This document shows positions 35,862 to 44,459 of a stretch of DNA of 64,000 nt, piece after piece; positions within the stretch are counted from its first letter, which is position 1; every line of letters starts with the position of its first letter. Location: positions 62,001 through 126,000 of the forward strand of contig JAJZRO010000001.1 of NCBI GenBank assembly GCA_021802645.1. The letters are read 5' to 3'. The position numbers were made by a program, and so were the translations under genes. The notes below the pieces were generated by a model. The model saw only the letters and a program-made list of their open reading frames with translations, was not told the origin of the DNA and did no database searches. This DNA is from Deltaproteobacteria bacterium. GTDB lineage: Bacteria > Desulfobacterota > Desulfobulbia > Desulfobulbales > Desulfurivibrionaceae.

Positions 35862-37433
35862 TCAACCGCCGGGCGGCAGAAAACAATAGGGGTCGCGCTG
35901 CGCCGTCACCTCAAGGCCGAAGCCGTAGGCCACGGCAAGACAGCCACCGCAGACCGGCCGGATCGCACACCCGCGGCAGGCCTGGCTGCCGGCCCGGTAT
36001 CGGCTGGCGGCCGCCGCATCGTAGAGGGTGGCCAGCCGCTCCTCGTGAAGGTTGCCGATGGGGGAGGGAAACTTGCGGCAGGCATGGGTCTCGCCGTCGG
36101 AGAGCACCGAGAGGAAGTTGAAGGCGGCACCGCAGCCGTAGCCGGTGCAACCGCCGAAAAGCGGCAGTCCCTCCTGGTGGCGCAGCAGATTGAACAGATT
36201 GTCCTTGAGGCCGAGGCTGGAATTCTGCGTTGCCGCGGCGAGATAGTCGGCGAGAAAATCCCGGTATTCCTCCGGCCGCACCGAAAGGAGCTGCGCCCCC
36301 TCCCCCACCATGGCCAGGCGATTGAAGGTAAAAAGATCGACCTTGCCGCGCAGCAGTTCGGCGAGCGGCAGCACCTGGCCGAGGTTGTCGCGGGTAAGGG
36401 TCAGCATCACCATGGTGTAGATGCCGAATTCCTTGAGCAGATCGAGGAAGGCGAGCACCCGCTCAAAGTGGCCGGCCCCGCGGATGAAGTCGTTGTGGGC
36501 CGGGAGCCCTTCGAGGCTGACCTGGAAAAAAACCGGCGGCTGGATGGCGACGAGCCTCTCGATCTCGTGGCGGCTCGCGGGATTGCCGAGGATGGCGGTG
36601 TTGCAACCCCGTTCCGTGGCGGCCCGGTAAAGAGCGAAAAAATCGGGATGCAGCAACGGATTGCCGCCGGAAAAGGAGACCTGGCCCAGCACCTGACGCA
36701 CAAGGCAGAAATCCCGCAGGTCGTCGAGGATTTTCAGCCCCTGGGCCAGGGAGACCGGCGGCCGGGAACTGCGGTCGTAGCAGTGCTTGCAGTGGAGATC
36801 GCAGGCCTGGGTGATGTGCCACTGCAGGGTGAAGACTTCGGCAACGAGAAATTCTTCCCCGACGCCGGCCAGCGGGAACATGGACTCATCCCGCCGGAGG
36901 CGGGAAGGCGGGGCCAGCAACAGGCCGCGCGCCACCGCCCGCCGCAGCGCCTGATCGACGGCGCCTACCGGCACGCCGCCTTCCGCCGCGGCGGCCTGCG
37001 GATCGATGCCCTCGACCACCAGCTTGAGCACCAGGAGATCCTCGTCGGTGGCCGGCCGGCAGCGTACCATCCCGTCGTTCGGCGCCCACCAGACCAGCAG
37101 CCGTTCGCCACCAGGTTGCGGCGCGGGGGACGCCGAATCGCGTCCGGTCAGGGCCGCCAGCCCCTGCCACCCGGACTCCACCAGTTGCAGGGTGGGGTTG
37201 AGCGCCAGACTGCGCACCGGGGCGACAACGGCCGCTGCCTCGCGGGCGGCGTGCCTCGCCCACTCCAGGACGGCGAGATCGGCAAGAAAGGGGGGAATTC
37301 CCGCCTCGGTGGCAGCGCGAAGCCGGGCAGGAAAGCGGGAGGGGTCGTCCGTCTCCTCGGTCAGCCGCTGCCAAAGGGCGGATGGAAGCCGCGGCTGGCA
37401 GGCCGGATAGATGGCTTTCCAGGGGTTGGTCAC
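35862..37433 (-). CDS. sbtM: Radical SAM/SPASM-like selenopeptide maturase (SbtM-like)
   Basis: 523 residues from a GTG at 37433. An N-terminal region of about 200 residues (Trp- and Ala-rich, no known fold) is followed by the radical SAM core with the 4Fe-4S ligands CDLHCKHC (211-218), the SAM-binding FSGGNPLLHP region and a C-terminal Cys cluster (CTGYGC, THACRKFPSPIGN, ACRGCAIRPVCGGC, PYC) typical of SPASM-type auxiliary clusters. The N-terminal extension plus the nearby Sec-containing precursor fit SbtM, predicted to make thio- or selenoether/oxazole-type links in SbtA. Directly follows the RNase H-like gene by one base. Alternatives: another SPASM maturase, but no other precursor is nearby. 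Confidence 0.8.
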   Translation of the reverse strand: MTNPWKAIYPACQPRLPSALWQRLTEETDDPSRFPARLRAATEAGIPPFLADLAVLEWARHAAREAAAVVAPVRSLALNPTLQLVESGWQGLAALTGRDSASPAPQPGGERLLVWWAPNDGMVRCRPATDEDLLVLKLVVEGIDPQAAAAEGGVPVGAVDQALRRAVARGLLLAPPSRLRRDESMFPLAGVGEEFLVAEVFTLQWHITQACDLHCKHCYDRSSRPPVSLAQGLKILDDLRDFCLVRQVLGQVSFSGGNPLLHPDFFALYRAATERGCNTAILGNPASRHEIERLVAIQPPVFFQVSLEGLPAHNDFIRGAGHFERVLAFLDLLKEFGIYTMVMLTLTRDNLGQVLPLAELLRGKVDLFTFNRLAMVGEGAQLLSVRPEEYRDFLADYLAAATQNSSLGLKDNLFNLLRHQEGLPLFGGCTGYGCGAAFNFLSVLSDGETHACRKFPSPIGNLHEERLATLYDAAAASRYRAGSQACRGCAIRPVCGGCLAVAYGFGLEVTAQRDPYCFLPPGG

Positions 37434-37434
37434 C

Positions 37435-38286
37435 CTAATCCCTCATCTGCCGCACCATGGCGAGCCGGGCGCGGAGGCGCCGGACCACCTCGGTATCGGG
37501 GCGGCAGGGACGCTGGGGCGGCGACGGCAGCGACAGACGATGGCGCTCCGCAAAGGGGGTGGCGGCGAGATACAGATTGTAGGCGTGGACCATCAAGGTT
37601 TCCAGGTTCACCGTATCCTCGATGTTGTAAGCCAGCAGCGTTTCGAGTACGCGACGGTCGCCGGTGCGCTCATACTCCTGCCAGAGCAGCACCGCGGCGT
37701 AGCCGTCCAACCCCGCAAGGTCGCCGCGGTCGAGGCCGAAATACTTCTCGCAGCCCTTGAGCCCGCCCTTGATACCGAGCCGGTGCAGGATGTAGCGCAG
37801 ATCGAGATGGAGGTGGCGCAACCGGAGGCCGAAGGCGCGCTCCAGCATCGGCACGTCGAAGGCGCGGCCGTTGTAGGTGACCAGCATATCGTAGCGGTCG
37901 ATCTCCTCGACGAAGCGATCAAGATTCTCGCCCTGCACATAGCTGTGCACCGTTTGGCCGTCGTAGAGGGCGATGGCGGTGATCATGGTCTGCGGGCCGA
38001 AATGGCCGGTGGTTTCGATGTCCAGGTAGGCGGTTTTCGCCCGAAACGCCGGGAAAAGCCGCCAACGCTCGCTGCCCGGCAACCGATGGGCAAACTCCAA
38101 CGGGGCCTCGGCCAACAGCCGTCGGCGCTCCGGCGCATGCCGGAGCAGCAACCGGGCCTTGGCGGTCGGCAGCGCCGCCGGGAGCGGCTCCCGCACATCG
38201 TCCCAGCTCAGGATGCCGTTCGCCCAGAGCAACTGCTCGGTGGTGGCGCCAATGCCGGGGATATGGATAAAGCTGTGTTGCAGCAT
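37435..38286 (-). CDS. YprB-like RNase H-fold (DEDDy exonuclease) protein
   Basis: 283 residues from the ATG at 38286. The DEDD nuclease motifs are YLDIETTG (Asp-x-Glu), VTYNGRAFDVPMLER (Asp) and LLAYNIEDTVNLE (Tyr and Asp near the end). Known relatives (YprB, RNase_H_2) are predicted 3'-5' exonucleases. The start of sbtM lies one base beyond its stop, so the two genes share an mRNA. Confidence 0.83.
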   Translation of the reverse strand: MLQHSFIHIPGIGATTEQLLWANGILSWDDVREPLPAALPTAKARLLLRHAPERRRLLAEAPLEFAHRLPGSERWRLFPAFRAKTAYLDIETTGHFGPQTMITAIALYDGQTVHSYVQGENLDRFVEEIDRYDMLVTYNGRAFDVPMLERAFGLRLRHLHLDLRYILHRLGIKGGLKGCEKYFGLDRGDLAGLDGYAAVLLWQEYERTGDRRVLETLLAYNIEDTVNLETLMVHAYNLYLAATPFAERHRLSLPSPPQRPCRPDTEVVRRLRARLAMVRQMRD

Positions 38287-38347
38287 GGATGACCTGCCCG
38301 ACAAAATCCTTGCCCAAGGGTCCGAGCGCCGGGTACACTCGCTTTTT

Positions 38348-38758
38348 ATGGAGAACTGGCTGCTCGCCGCGCTGATTTCCTTGGTTATTTACGGCTTCTG
38401 GGGCTTTTTTCCGAAGCTGGCGGTGAGCTACATCGACCCCCAGAGCGCCCTGGTTTACGAGGTCGCCGGCGCGGCCGCCGTGGGGTTAGTCGCCCTTGCC
38501 TTCATCCACTTCCAGCCGGAAACCCATCCCAAGGGCATCCTCTTTGCGGTGCTCACCGGCATCGCCGGCATGGCCGGCACCCTCTTCTACTTCGCCGCCG
38601 CAAGGAACGGCAAGATCACGGTGGTGGTCAGCATCACCGCCCTCTACCCGCTCTTCACCATCCTCTATGCCGCCCTCTTTCTGCGGGAGCCGGTGACCCT
38701 CAAGCAACTGGCCGGCATGGTGCTGGCGCTCATCGCCATCATCCTGTTAAGCGGCTGA
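38348..38758 (+). CDS. EamA-type half-size membrane transporter
   Basis: 136 residues with four to five membrane helices (MENWLLAALISLVIYGFWGF, then about 35-52, 62-82, 90-108, 115-135), one EamA domain rather than the usual two. LFLREPVTLKQLAGMVLALIAI is the typical end. Probably works as a dimer for small molecules; substrate unknown. Its ATG is preceded only by TTTTT-type sequence without a clear Shine-Dalgarno. Confidence 0.82.
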   Translation: MENWLLAALISLVIYGFWGFFPKLAVSYIDPQSALVYEVAGAAAVGLVALAFIHFQPETHPKGILFAVLTGIAGMAGTLFYFAAARNGKITVVVSITALYPLFTILYAALFLREPVTLKQLAGMVLALIAIILLSG

Positions 38759-38769
38759 TTGCACGAGCC

Positions 38770-40920
38770 TCAATCCGCGGCCACCGTTGCCCAAGCCACC
38801 GCCCGGTTGCGGCCCTGCTGCTTGGCACGATAGAGGGCTTGATCCGCCCGGCCGACCAGAGTCGCCTTCTCGGTGCCATCGGCCGGATAAACCGCCAGCC
38901 CTAGAGAAATGGTCACCTGCACCGACTCACGCTGGTGGTGCAGGGCGAGCAGCTCCACCTCCCGGCGGATGCGCTCGGCCATCTTGAGCCCGCCCTTGAA
39001 ATCGGAATCCTCCAATACCACGGCAAATTCCTCGCCGCCGTAGCGCGCGGCCAGATCGACGCTGCGGACCGTACCTTGCAGGAGTTCGCCGACCTTGCGC
39101 AATACCTGGTCGCCAAAGGGATGACCGTGGTTGTCGTTCAGTTGCTTGAAGTGGTCGATGTCGCAGAGGATCAAGCAGAGCGGACTGCCCCGGCGCTGGG
39201 CACGTTCCAGCATGACCTCGAAGCCGTGCTGGAAGGTGCGGTGGTTGGCCAGACCGGTCAAGCCGTCCACCGTGGCCATGCGGTTGATCTGTTCGTGGGC
39301 CTGACCGAGATCGACCTTCACCGCCACCTGGGTGGCGATCAACTCCAGAATATCCTGCCGGGTGCGGGTGAACAGACCAGCCGCCCGACCGGCGATGGTG
39401 AGCGCGCCCAGTGCCTCGCCCTTCTCCTTCAGCAGAGGAATCACCAGCAACGACTGATAACCGCTCAGTCGCTGGCCGCTGGAAAAAACCGGCATCGGGC
39501 CGTGGCACTCGGCCTTGGCCGGCAGAGAACGCCCGATCTTCATGGCCTGCCCAACCAGCCCCTCTTCCCGTGGGAAGGCCAGACCCTGCAACCGCCCGGC
39601 CTCTTCCCCTTCCACCATGGCAAGCCGATGCCCTTCGTCGCCCACCAGGCTGATGGCGACGAAATCGGCCGCCACCAGCAATTTCACCACCCGCACCGTG
39701 GCCTCCAGTACCTGCTCGAGGCCGAGGACCCCGTTCAACTCTCGCAACGCCACGCAGACCCGCTGGAAGGCGCCACGTTCATCCTCCATGGCCTGCAACC
39801 GACGGCCGATGGTCAGATCCTGCGCGAGCTGGCCGGCGACCAGTCGCAGCAGATCGCGCTCCTCCCCACTCCATTCCTCCGGCTTTGCCCGGTCGGCGCA
39901 GAGGATGGGGGTTACCCGCCGGTCCTCGAACCCCAGCCACCCCTCCCCTTCCGGGCAAGGAACCCGCAGGGCAAAGATGCTGCCCACCCCCTCCTGCCGC
40001 CGATAATAGGGAATCTGCGGCAAACTGCCCTGACTGCGGCAGGCCGCCACTTCCTGCTGGGCTCCGACCAAGGCACCGGTAATCCCCACCCCCACCGGAA
40101 AAGGGCCGGGCAGAACGTCATCCCGGGTCGAGGCATGGCCACGCACGCGCAGTTGGGCCTTATCCGCATCTGGCCACAGCAGGGCAACGGTGGTGCAATC
40201 CAGCCGCTGGCGTGCCAAGGCGAGCTGGCGGGCAAAGGACTCGGTAATAACCTCCAGGGCCGGACGACTGTAACGATCAGGATTCTCTGGCGCAGCTTCG
40301 AGCGGCAGGCTGGCCAGAACATCGGTGGGTTCCTCGAGCAGTCCGAAATCACGGGCGGAGGCCTCGTTGTCGGCATCCCGCCGCGCCCGGGTCAACACCT
40401 CCCGCATCCGTCGGCGGTGCGCCTCGCTGCTCGTAAAAAAGGCAAGGGCCAAGCTCAAGGCGCCGTAAGCCAACAGATTGGCGCCAAGCACTCCCGCGGT
40501 CTGGCGGCCAACCACCATCAACCCCATCTCCATGAACAGGATCACAAAGAGGGCGCCGCCCAGGGCCTGGATGGGATAGACGGTAAAAATCCACGCCACC
40601 ACCGCGGCGGGCAACAGAATAAACTGAAAGGAAAGCGGCAGGAGCATGCGGTAGGCCATCCAGGCCAGCACGCTCCACAACATCGGTCCGACCGCCTGGC
40701 CGCCAATGGCAAGGTTCTCCGCGCCGCGCCGCAGCCAGGCATACCAGAGGGCCATCCCCAGCAGCACCACGGCGCTACCACCCACCATCTCCGGCTGCGC
40801 CCGCCAGCCGTCGTCCAGACCGGCCGCCACCGTCACCGCGGCCAGCATCGCACCGGCAGCCATGAATGCCGGCGGCTGCCGCCAAATTCCCTGCTGCTCT
40901 CTCCGTGGCCGGACTGCCAT
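38770..40920 (-). CDS. Membrane GAF-GGDEF diguanylate cyclase
   Basis: 716 residues: six or seven membrane helices (about 18-160), two GAF-like sensor regions (about 215-350 and 375-520), and a C-terminal GGDEF domain with the active loop RYGGEEFAVV and metal-binding DIDHFKQLND. The product-inhibition I-site RSVD lies exactly five residues before GGEEF, so feedback control by c-di-GMP is likely. Known reaction: two GTP to c-di-GMP. It balances the HD-GYP protein at 31923. Confidence 0.92.
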   Translation of the reverse strand: MAVRPRREQQGIWRQPPAFMAAGAMLAAVTVAAGLDDGWRAQPEMVGGSAVVLLGMALWYAWLRRGAENLAIGGQAVGPMLWSVLAWMAYRMLLPLSFQFILLPAAVVAWIFTVYPIQALGGALFVILFMEMGLMVVGRQTAGVLGANLLAYGALSLALAFFTSSEAHRRRMREVLTRARRDADNEASARDFGLLEEPTDVLASLPLEAAPENPDRYSRPALEVITESFARQLALARQRLDCTTVALLWPDADKAQLRVRGHASTRDDVLPGPFPVGVGITGALVGAQQEVAACRSQGSLPQIPYYRRQEGVGSIFALRVPCPEGEGWLGFEDRRVTPILCADRAKPEEWSGEERDLLRLVAGQLAQDLTIGRRLQAMEDERGAFQRVCVALRELNGVLGLEQVLEATVRVVKLLVAADFVAISLVGDEGHRLAMVEGEEAGRLQGLAFPREEGLVGQAMKIGRSLPAKAECHGPMPVFSSGQRLSGYQSLLVIPLLKEKGEALGALTIAGRAAGLFTRTRQDILELIATQVAVKVDLGQAHEQINRMATVDGLTGLANHRTFQHGFEVMLERAQRRGSPLCLILCDIDHFKQLNDNHGHPFGDQVLRKVGELLQGTVRSVDLAARYGGEEFAVVLEDSDFKGGLKMAERIRREVELLALHHQRESVQVTISLGLAVYPADGTEKATLVGRADQALYRAKQQGRNRAVAWATVAAD

Positions 40921-40927
40921 GCCCCTC

Positions 40928-41761
40928 CTAGCTTCTTACGCCCGGGCGCCTTGGCCGCCTGGTCTGCCCAACCTTCCGGGTGAACTGCTTGATGGCCTGG
41001 AAGTAAAGCTTGCCGACGCAGGCGATGATGTTATTGTGGCCAGCCCCCGGCACCATCTGGAACTCCTTGCTGTGAGCCCCACATTCCACCTGGAGCAGCT
41101 CGGCGCTTACCACCGGGATGACCTCGTCGTGCTGGGCATGAAGAATGTAGGTCGGCTTTCTGAACAGCGCGATCTTCTGCACATTCTTGAAGCCGTCCGC
41201 CTCGCTCGCGATGCCGTACTCCGCCACCTCGATCCCGAGACCGAGCAGGAAGGGAATGGTATGGCCGATGCCGCTTTCGATGACCAGACCGTCGATGGCC
41301 GGTTCCGCTGACGCGGCCAGATCCAGGGCCGGCACGCTGCCGAGCGACCGGCCCATCACCACCAGGTGGCCGGTGTGCCCTGCCGCCTTCAATCGCTCGC
41401 GCACCGCGGCCAAAACGCGATGCGCATCGTTCACCAGGGCCGTCACCGTCGGCGTCCCACCGCTCTTGCCGTAACCGCGGTATTCGGCAACAATGAAGTG
41501 CAGCCCCACCTCGTTGAAGGCGGGGCCGATCTCGTCGTAGTCCGCCACCACCTCGCCGTTGCCGTGGAAAAAGAGCAGGGCGGGCTGATCCAGGGGGGCG
41601 CCGAGGAACAAACGGGCGGTCACCTCCACCCCAGGGGCGACGGGAATATTCTGGTCCACCGCGCCGGGCGGCGGCGGCGTCCAATCGGGCCGCGGGTGAA
41701 AAAGAACCCGGAGCAGGCCGGGCTGATCGAGCTTGTCGTAGGTCAGGGCAAGGGAGGGCAT
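40928..41761 (-). CDS. Alpha/beta hydrolase
   Basis: 277 residues from the ATG at 41761 (AAGGAAAA upstream). Signature parts: LLFFHGNGEVVADYD (oxyanion region), VMGRSLGSVPALDLA (nucleophile Ser in G-x-S-x-G), a later Asp in HAQHDEVIPV and catalytic His in PGAGHNNII. No signal peptide. Substrate unknown. It starts 6 bases upstream of the diguanylate cyclase start in reading direction and probably shares its mRNA. Confidence 0.88.
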   Translation of the reverse strand: MPSLALTYDKLDQPGLLRVLFHPRPDWTPPPPGAVDQNIPVAPGVEVTARLFLGAPLDQPALLFFHGNGEVVADYDEIGPAFNEVGLHFIVAEYRGYGKSGGTPTVTALVNDAHRVLAAVRERLKAAGHTGHLVVMGRSLGSVPALDLAASAEPAIDGLVIESGIGHTIPFLLGLGIEVAEYGIASEADGFKNVQKIALFRKPTYILHAQHDEVIPVVSAELLQVECGAHSKEFQMVPGAGHNNIIACVGKLYFQAIKQFTRKVGQTRRPRRPGVRS

Positions 41762-41919
41762 ATCGTTTTCCTTCGCAAAACGGAACACTGTCACTTCCGG
41801 CTCCACACCAGGGAGCGGAAACCGCGACGAGGGCGCACTCTTCCCTGGCACTTTCCCGCCGCTTCAAGTAGAGTAAATCGACTTCCCACGAATTGCAACG
41901 ACAGAGGTCGCTCATTCCC

Positions 41920-43434
41920 ATGTTCGGCAGCAACGGACATCTCGACTACATCGTTATCTATCATCTCTACGGCCTCTCCTTCTTCAGCATGGGGCTGGCC
42001 ATGGCCCTGGAGGCCGGCCGTTCGCCGCTCTTGGCCGAAGCCCGCATTCTGCGGCCGCTGGCCGTCTTCGGTATTCTCCACGGTTTCCACGAGTGGATCG
42101 AACTTTACATCCTCCAGGCCGGCTGGGAGGACATCGACCTCGGCAAGCCCCTCCAAATTTTTCGCCTCTGCATTCTGGCCATCTCCCTTGCTTCGCTCAT
42201 CGCTTACGGCGTCCAGGCTCTGCGCCCCAAAGACCGCCTGTTTTCACTGGATGTTTCCATCGGCGGGGGGATGATCGTTCTCTATATCCTGGCGATCCTC
42301 CTCAGCCACCTCCTGCCCTGGGAACGTCACCCCAACTGCCTGCGTTGCGCCGACGCCATGGCCCGCTACATGCTGGCCCTGCCTGGCGGTTTTCTTGCCG
42401 CCGTTGCCCTGCGCTACCAGAGCCGCGAAGCCAAACGCCAGGAAAAGGCGCCGGCACTGGCCATCTGTTTCACCTATGCGGCCTGGGGATTTGGCCTTTA
42501 CAGCCTTTCGCAGATTTTTGTTTCCCCCGCCGAACTCTGGCCAGCGCCCTGGCTCAACAGCCTCAACTTTCTCGACTGGACCGGGGTTCCCATCCAGGTG
42601 GTCCGCTCCGCCTTGGCGATTTTCATCACCTACCATCTCATCCGCGCCACCCAGATTGTCGACCGGGAACGCCAGCACCAGCTCCTCGCCGCCGAGCAGG
42701 AACGGCTCCTTGCCCTCGAAAAGGCCCAGGCCGAAACGGAAAAACGCCGCCAACTCCGCCGCCAGCTCCTGCGCCATGTGGTGCTGGCCCAGGAGGAGGA
42801 ACGCACCCGCATCTCCCGGGAACTGCACGATGAAACCGCCCAGATCCTTACGGCGGCAAGCCTCAACATGGGCGCCCTGCGCCAGATCCTCGGCAATTCC
42901 CCCCCGGCCCTGGAGCTCCTTGATAATTCCCAAGGCCTCTGCAAGGAGATGTCCCTGATCCTCCACCGCCTGGTCCATGACCTGCGGCCCGCCCAACTGG
43001 ACGGCCTCGGCTTGGTCCCTGCCATCTCGCATCTGCTCGATATCAACCGGCAGCAACACAACCTCTCGGTGCAGCTCACCGTAAGTGGCCGTGAACAGCG
43101 GCTTGATCCGCTGGTGGAAACCGTCCTCTACCGGGTGATCCAGGAGGCGCTCACCAACATCGTCCGCCATGCCCAGATCGACCATGCCACCATGGAGCTC
43201 CACTTCGCGTCCAGCCAGGTTACCCTGCAGATCCACGACACCGGCGTCGGCTTTGACCAAGACCTCCTGCCGGCGGACCGCGGCATGGGGCTGGCCGGCA
43301 TGCACGAACGGGTGGAGGCGGTCGGCGGCCAGATCCAGATCGACTCCACGCCAGGGAGCGGCACCTTCATCGACGTGACCATCCCCATCGCGAGAAGCAC
43401 CATCCCCTCTCCCCCAGAAGGACTCACGCCATGA
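41920..43434 (+). CDS. NarX/LiaS-type membrane sensor histidine kinase
   Basis: 504 residues from the ATG at 41920 (an in-frame TTG at 41893 has no better site). A seven-helix-like membrane sensor (about 10-245), a coiled coil (QLLAAEQERLLALEKAQAETEKRR), a HisKA_3 box with phosphorylated His in RISRELHDETAQ, and an ATPase domain (EALTNIVRHAQ, DTGVGFD, GMGLAGMHERV). Its stop overlaps the regulator start (ATGA). The sensed signal is unknown. Confidence 0.9.
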   Translation: MFGSNGHLDYIVIYHLYGLSFFSMGLAMALEAGRSPLLAEARILRPLAVFGILHGFHEWIELYILQAGWEDIDLGKPLQIFRLCILAISLASLIAYGVQALRPKDRLFSLDVSIGGGMIVLYILAILLSHLLPWERHPNCLRCADAMARYMLALPGGFLAAVALRYQSREAKRQEKAPALAICFTYAAWGFGLYSLSQIFVSPAELWPAPWLNSLNFLDWTGVPIQVVRSALAIFITYHLIRATQIVDRERQHQLLAAEQERLLALEKAQAETEKRRQLRRQLLRHVVLAQEEERTRISRELHDETAQILTAASLNMGALRQILGNSPPALELLDNSQGLCKEMSLILHRLVHDLRPAQLDGLGLVPAISHLLDINRQQHNLSVQLTVSGREQRLDPLVETVLYRVIQEALTNIVRHAQIDHATMELHFASSQVTLQIHDTGVGFDQDLLPADRGMGLAGMHERVEAVGGQIQIDSTPGSGTFIDVTIPIARSTIPSPPEGLTP

Positions 43435-44162
43435 CCCCCCTCAGAATTCTCGTGGTCGACGATCATATCGTCGTGCGCACCGGGCTCAAGGCCCTGCTCG
43501 CCACCCAAGCAGACATAAGCGTGGTGTCCGAGGCGGCCAACGGCCAGGAAGCCATCGACAAGGTCAAGGAACACCAGGCGGACGTGATCATCATGGACAT
43601 CTCCATGCCGGTCATGGACGGCATCGAGGCCACCCGCCGCATCATCGCCAACGACCCCAGCGCCAAGATCCTGGCCCTCACCGTCCATGAAGACAAGCAG
43701 TTTTTCTTCAGCATGCTGGCCGCCGGCGCGCGCGGTTACATCAGCAAGCAGGCGGCGCCCCAAGAGTTGGTGGCCGCGATCCAGCATGTGGCCAGCGGTG
43801 CCATCTTCCTGCAGCCCGACCAGGCCACCTGGTTGGTGGAGGAATACCGCCGGCTGGCTCACGAGGCCAGCAAGCCACGCCATGCCACGCCTACGATTCC
43901 GGCCGCCCTTGCGGCCACCGAGGCCAATCAGGCCGCGATGCTGAGCCACCGCGAAGTGCAGGTGGTGGAACTGGTGGCCGCCGGCCTCACGACCCCGGAG
44001 ATCGCCCAACAGCTCCACCTGAGTCCCAAAACCGTCTCCCGCCATCGGGAACGCATCATGCAAAAACTGAACGTCCGCTCCTCCGTCGAACTGGTCAAAT
44101 TCGCCCTCCGCAGCGGCATCGCCAACCTCGACATCTCCCCTCCCGCCCCAAACCAACGATAG
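43431..44162 (+). CDS. NarL/FixJ-type (LuxR) response regulator
   Basis: 243 residues: receiver domain (1-125) with the acidic pocket VVDDH, phospho-acceptor Asp in VIIMDISMPVMDG and the later Thr/Lys positions, and a LuxR-type DNA-binding domain (LSHREVQVVELVAAGLTTPEIAQQL, VSRHRERIMQKLNV; each quoted in part). Coupled to the kinase by a 4-base overlap. The cytochrome cluster begins 300 bases downstream on the same strand, so these genes are plausible targets. Confidence 0.92.
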   Translation: MTPLRILVVDDHIVVRTGLKALLATQADISVVSEAANGQEAIDKVKEHQADVIIMDISMPVMDGIEATRRIIANDPSAKILALTVHEDKQFFFSMLAAGARGYISKQAAPQELVAAIQHVASGAIFLQPDQATWLVEEYRRLAHEASKPRHATPTIPAALAATEANQAAMLSHREVQVVELVAAGLTTPEIAQQLHLSPKTVSRHRERIMQKLNVRSSVELVKFALRSGIANLDISPPAPNQR

Positions 44163-44226
44163 GCACAAACACCCACCACCCAGCCTCCCCTCCAGACGCA
44201 CCCCAACGATTAATCACCCACAACTA

Positions 44227-44273
44227 TTTGTAAAAATTATACAAAAAATATTACCGCGTTGTTAATGAACAAC
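44227..44273 (+). promoter_or_regulatory. Two inverted repeats upstream of cytochrome 1
   Basis: TTTGTA/TACAAA (44227-44245) and GTTGTT/AACAAC (44258-44273) lie in an AT-rich stretch about 190-230 bases before the first cytochrome gene. They may be binding sites for a regulator such as the NarL-like protein encoded just upstream. Nothing more specific can be said. Confidence 0.35.
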
Positions 44274-44373
44274 CATTCATGCTTTTTCGTTGCGCTTTGT
44301 GGGTGATATTGCGTAATCAGTGATATGGCATTTTAGGGGAGAACAAGAAAGGGTATACACCCCAACACATCAT

Positions 44374-44443
44374 AAGGAGGTGGGGCCTGGGAGGGGGAAC
44401 GATCTTTTTTCCGTTGCAAGAACTCTAGGGGAAGTTCAACAAC
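44374..44443 (+). promoter_or_regulatory. Conserved structured leader of cytochrome 1
   Basis: A stretch nearly identical to the leader of cytochrome 3 (47959-48032): GGAGGTG, GCCTGGGAGGGGGAACGATC, TTTTTT, GTTG..AAGA..CTCTAGGGGAAGTT..CAAC. The last part can fold with GTTG/CAAC closing an inner AACT/AGTT stem, and the pairing is kept in the other copy although some bases differ. Cytochrome 2 lacks it. Candidate cis-regulatory RNA; not a fold I recognise. Confidence 0.5.
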
Positions 44444-44459
44444 AGAGAGAGGGTATTTC

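Noticed and set aside
44374..44459. c-di-GMP-I (GEMM) riboswitch before the cytochromes
   Set aside because: The invariant GEMM elements (GCAAA platform, GGUAGC-type receptor) are not present in the leader.
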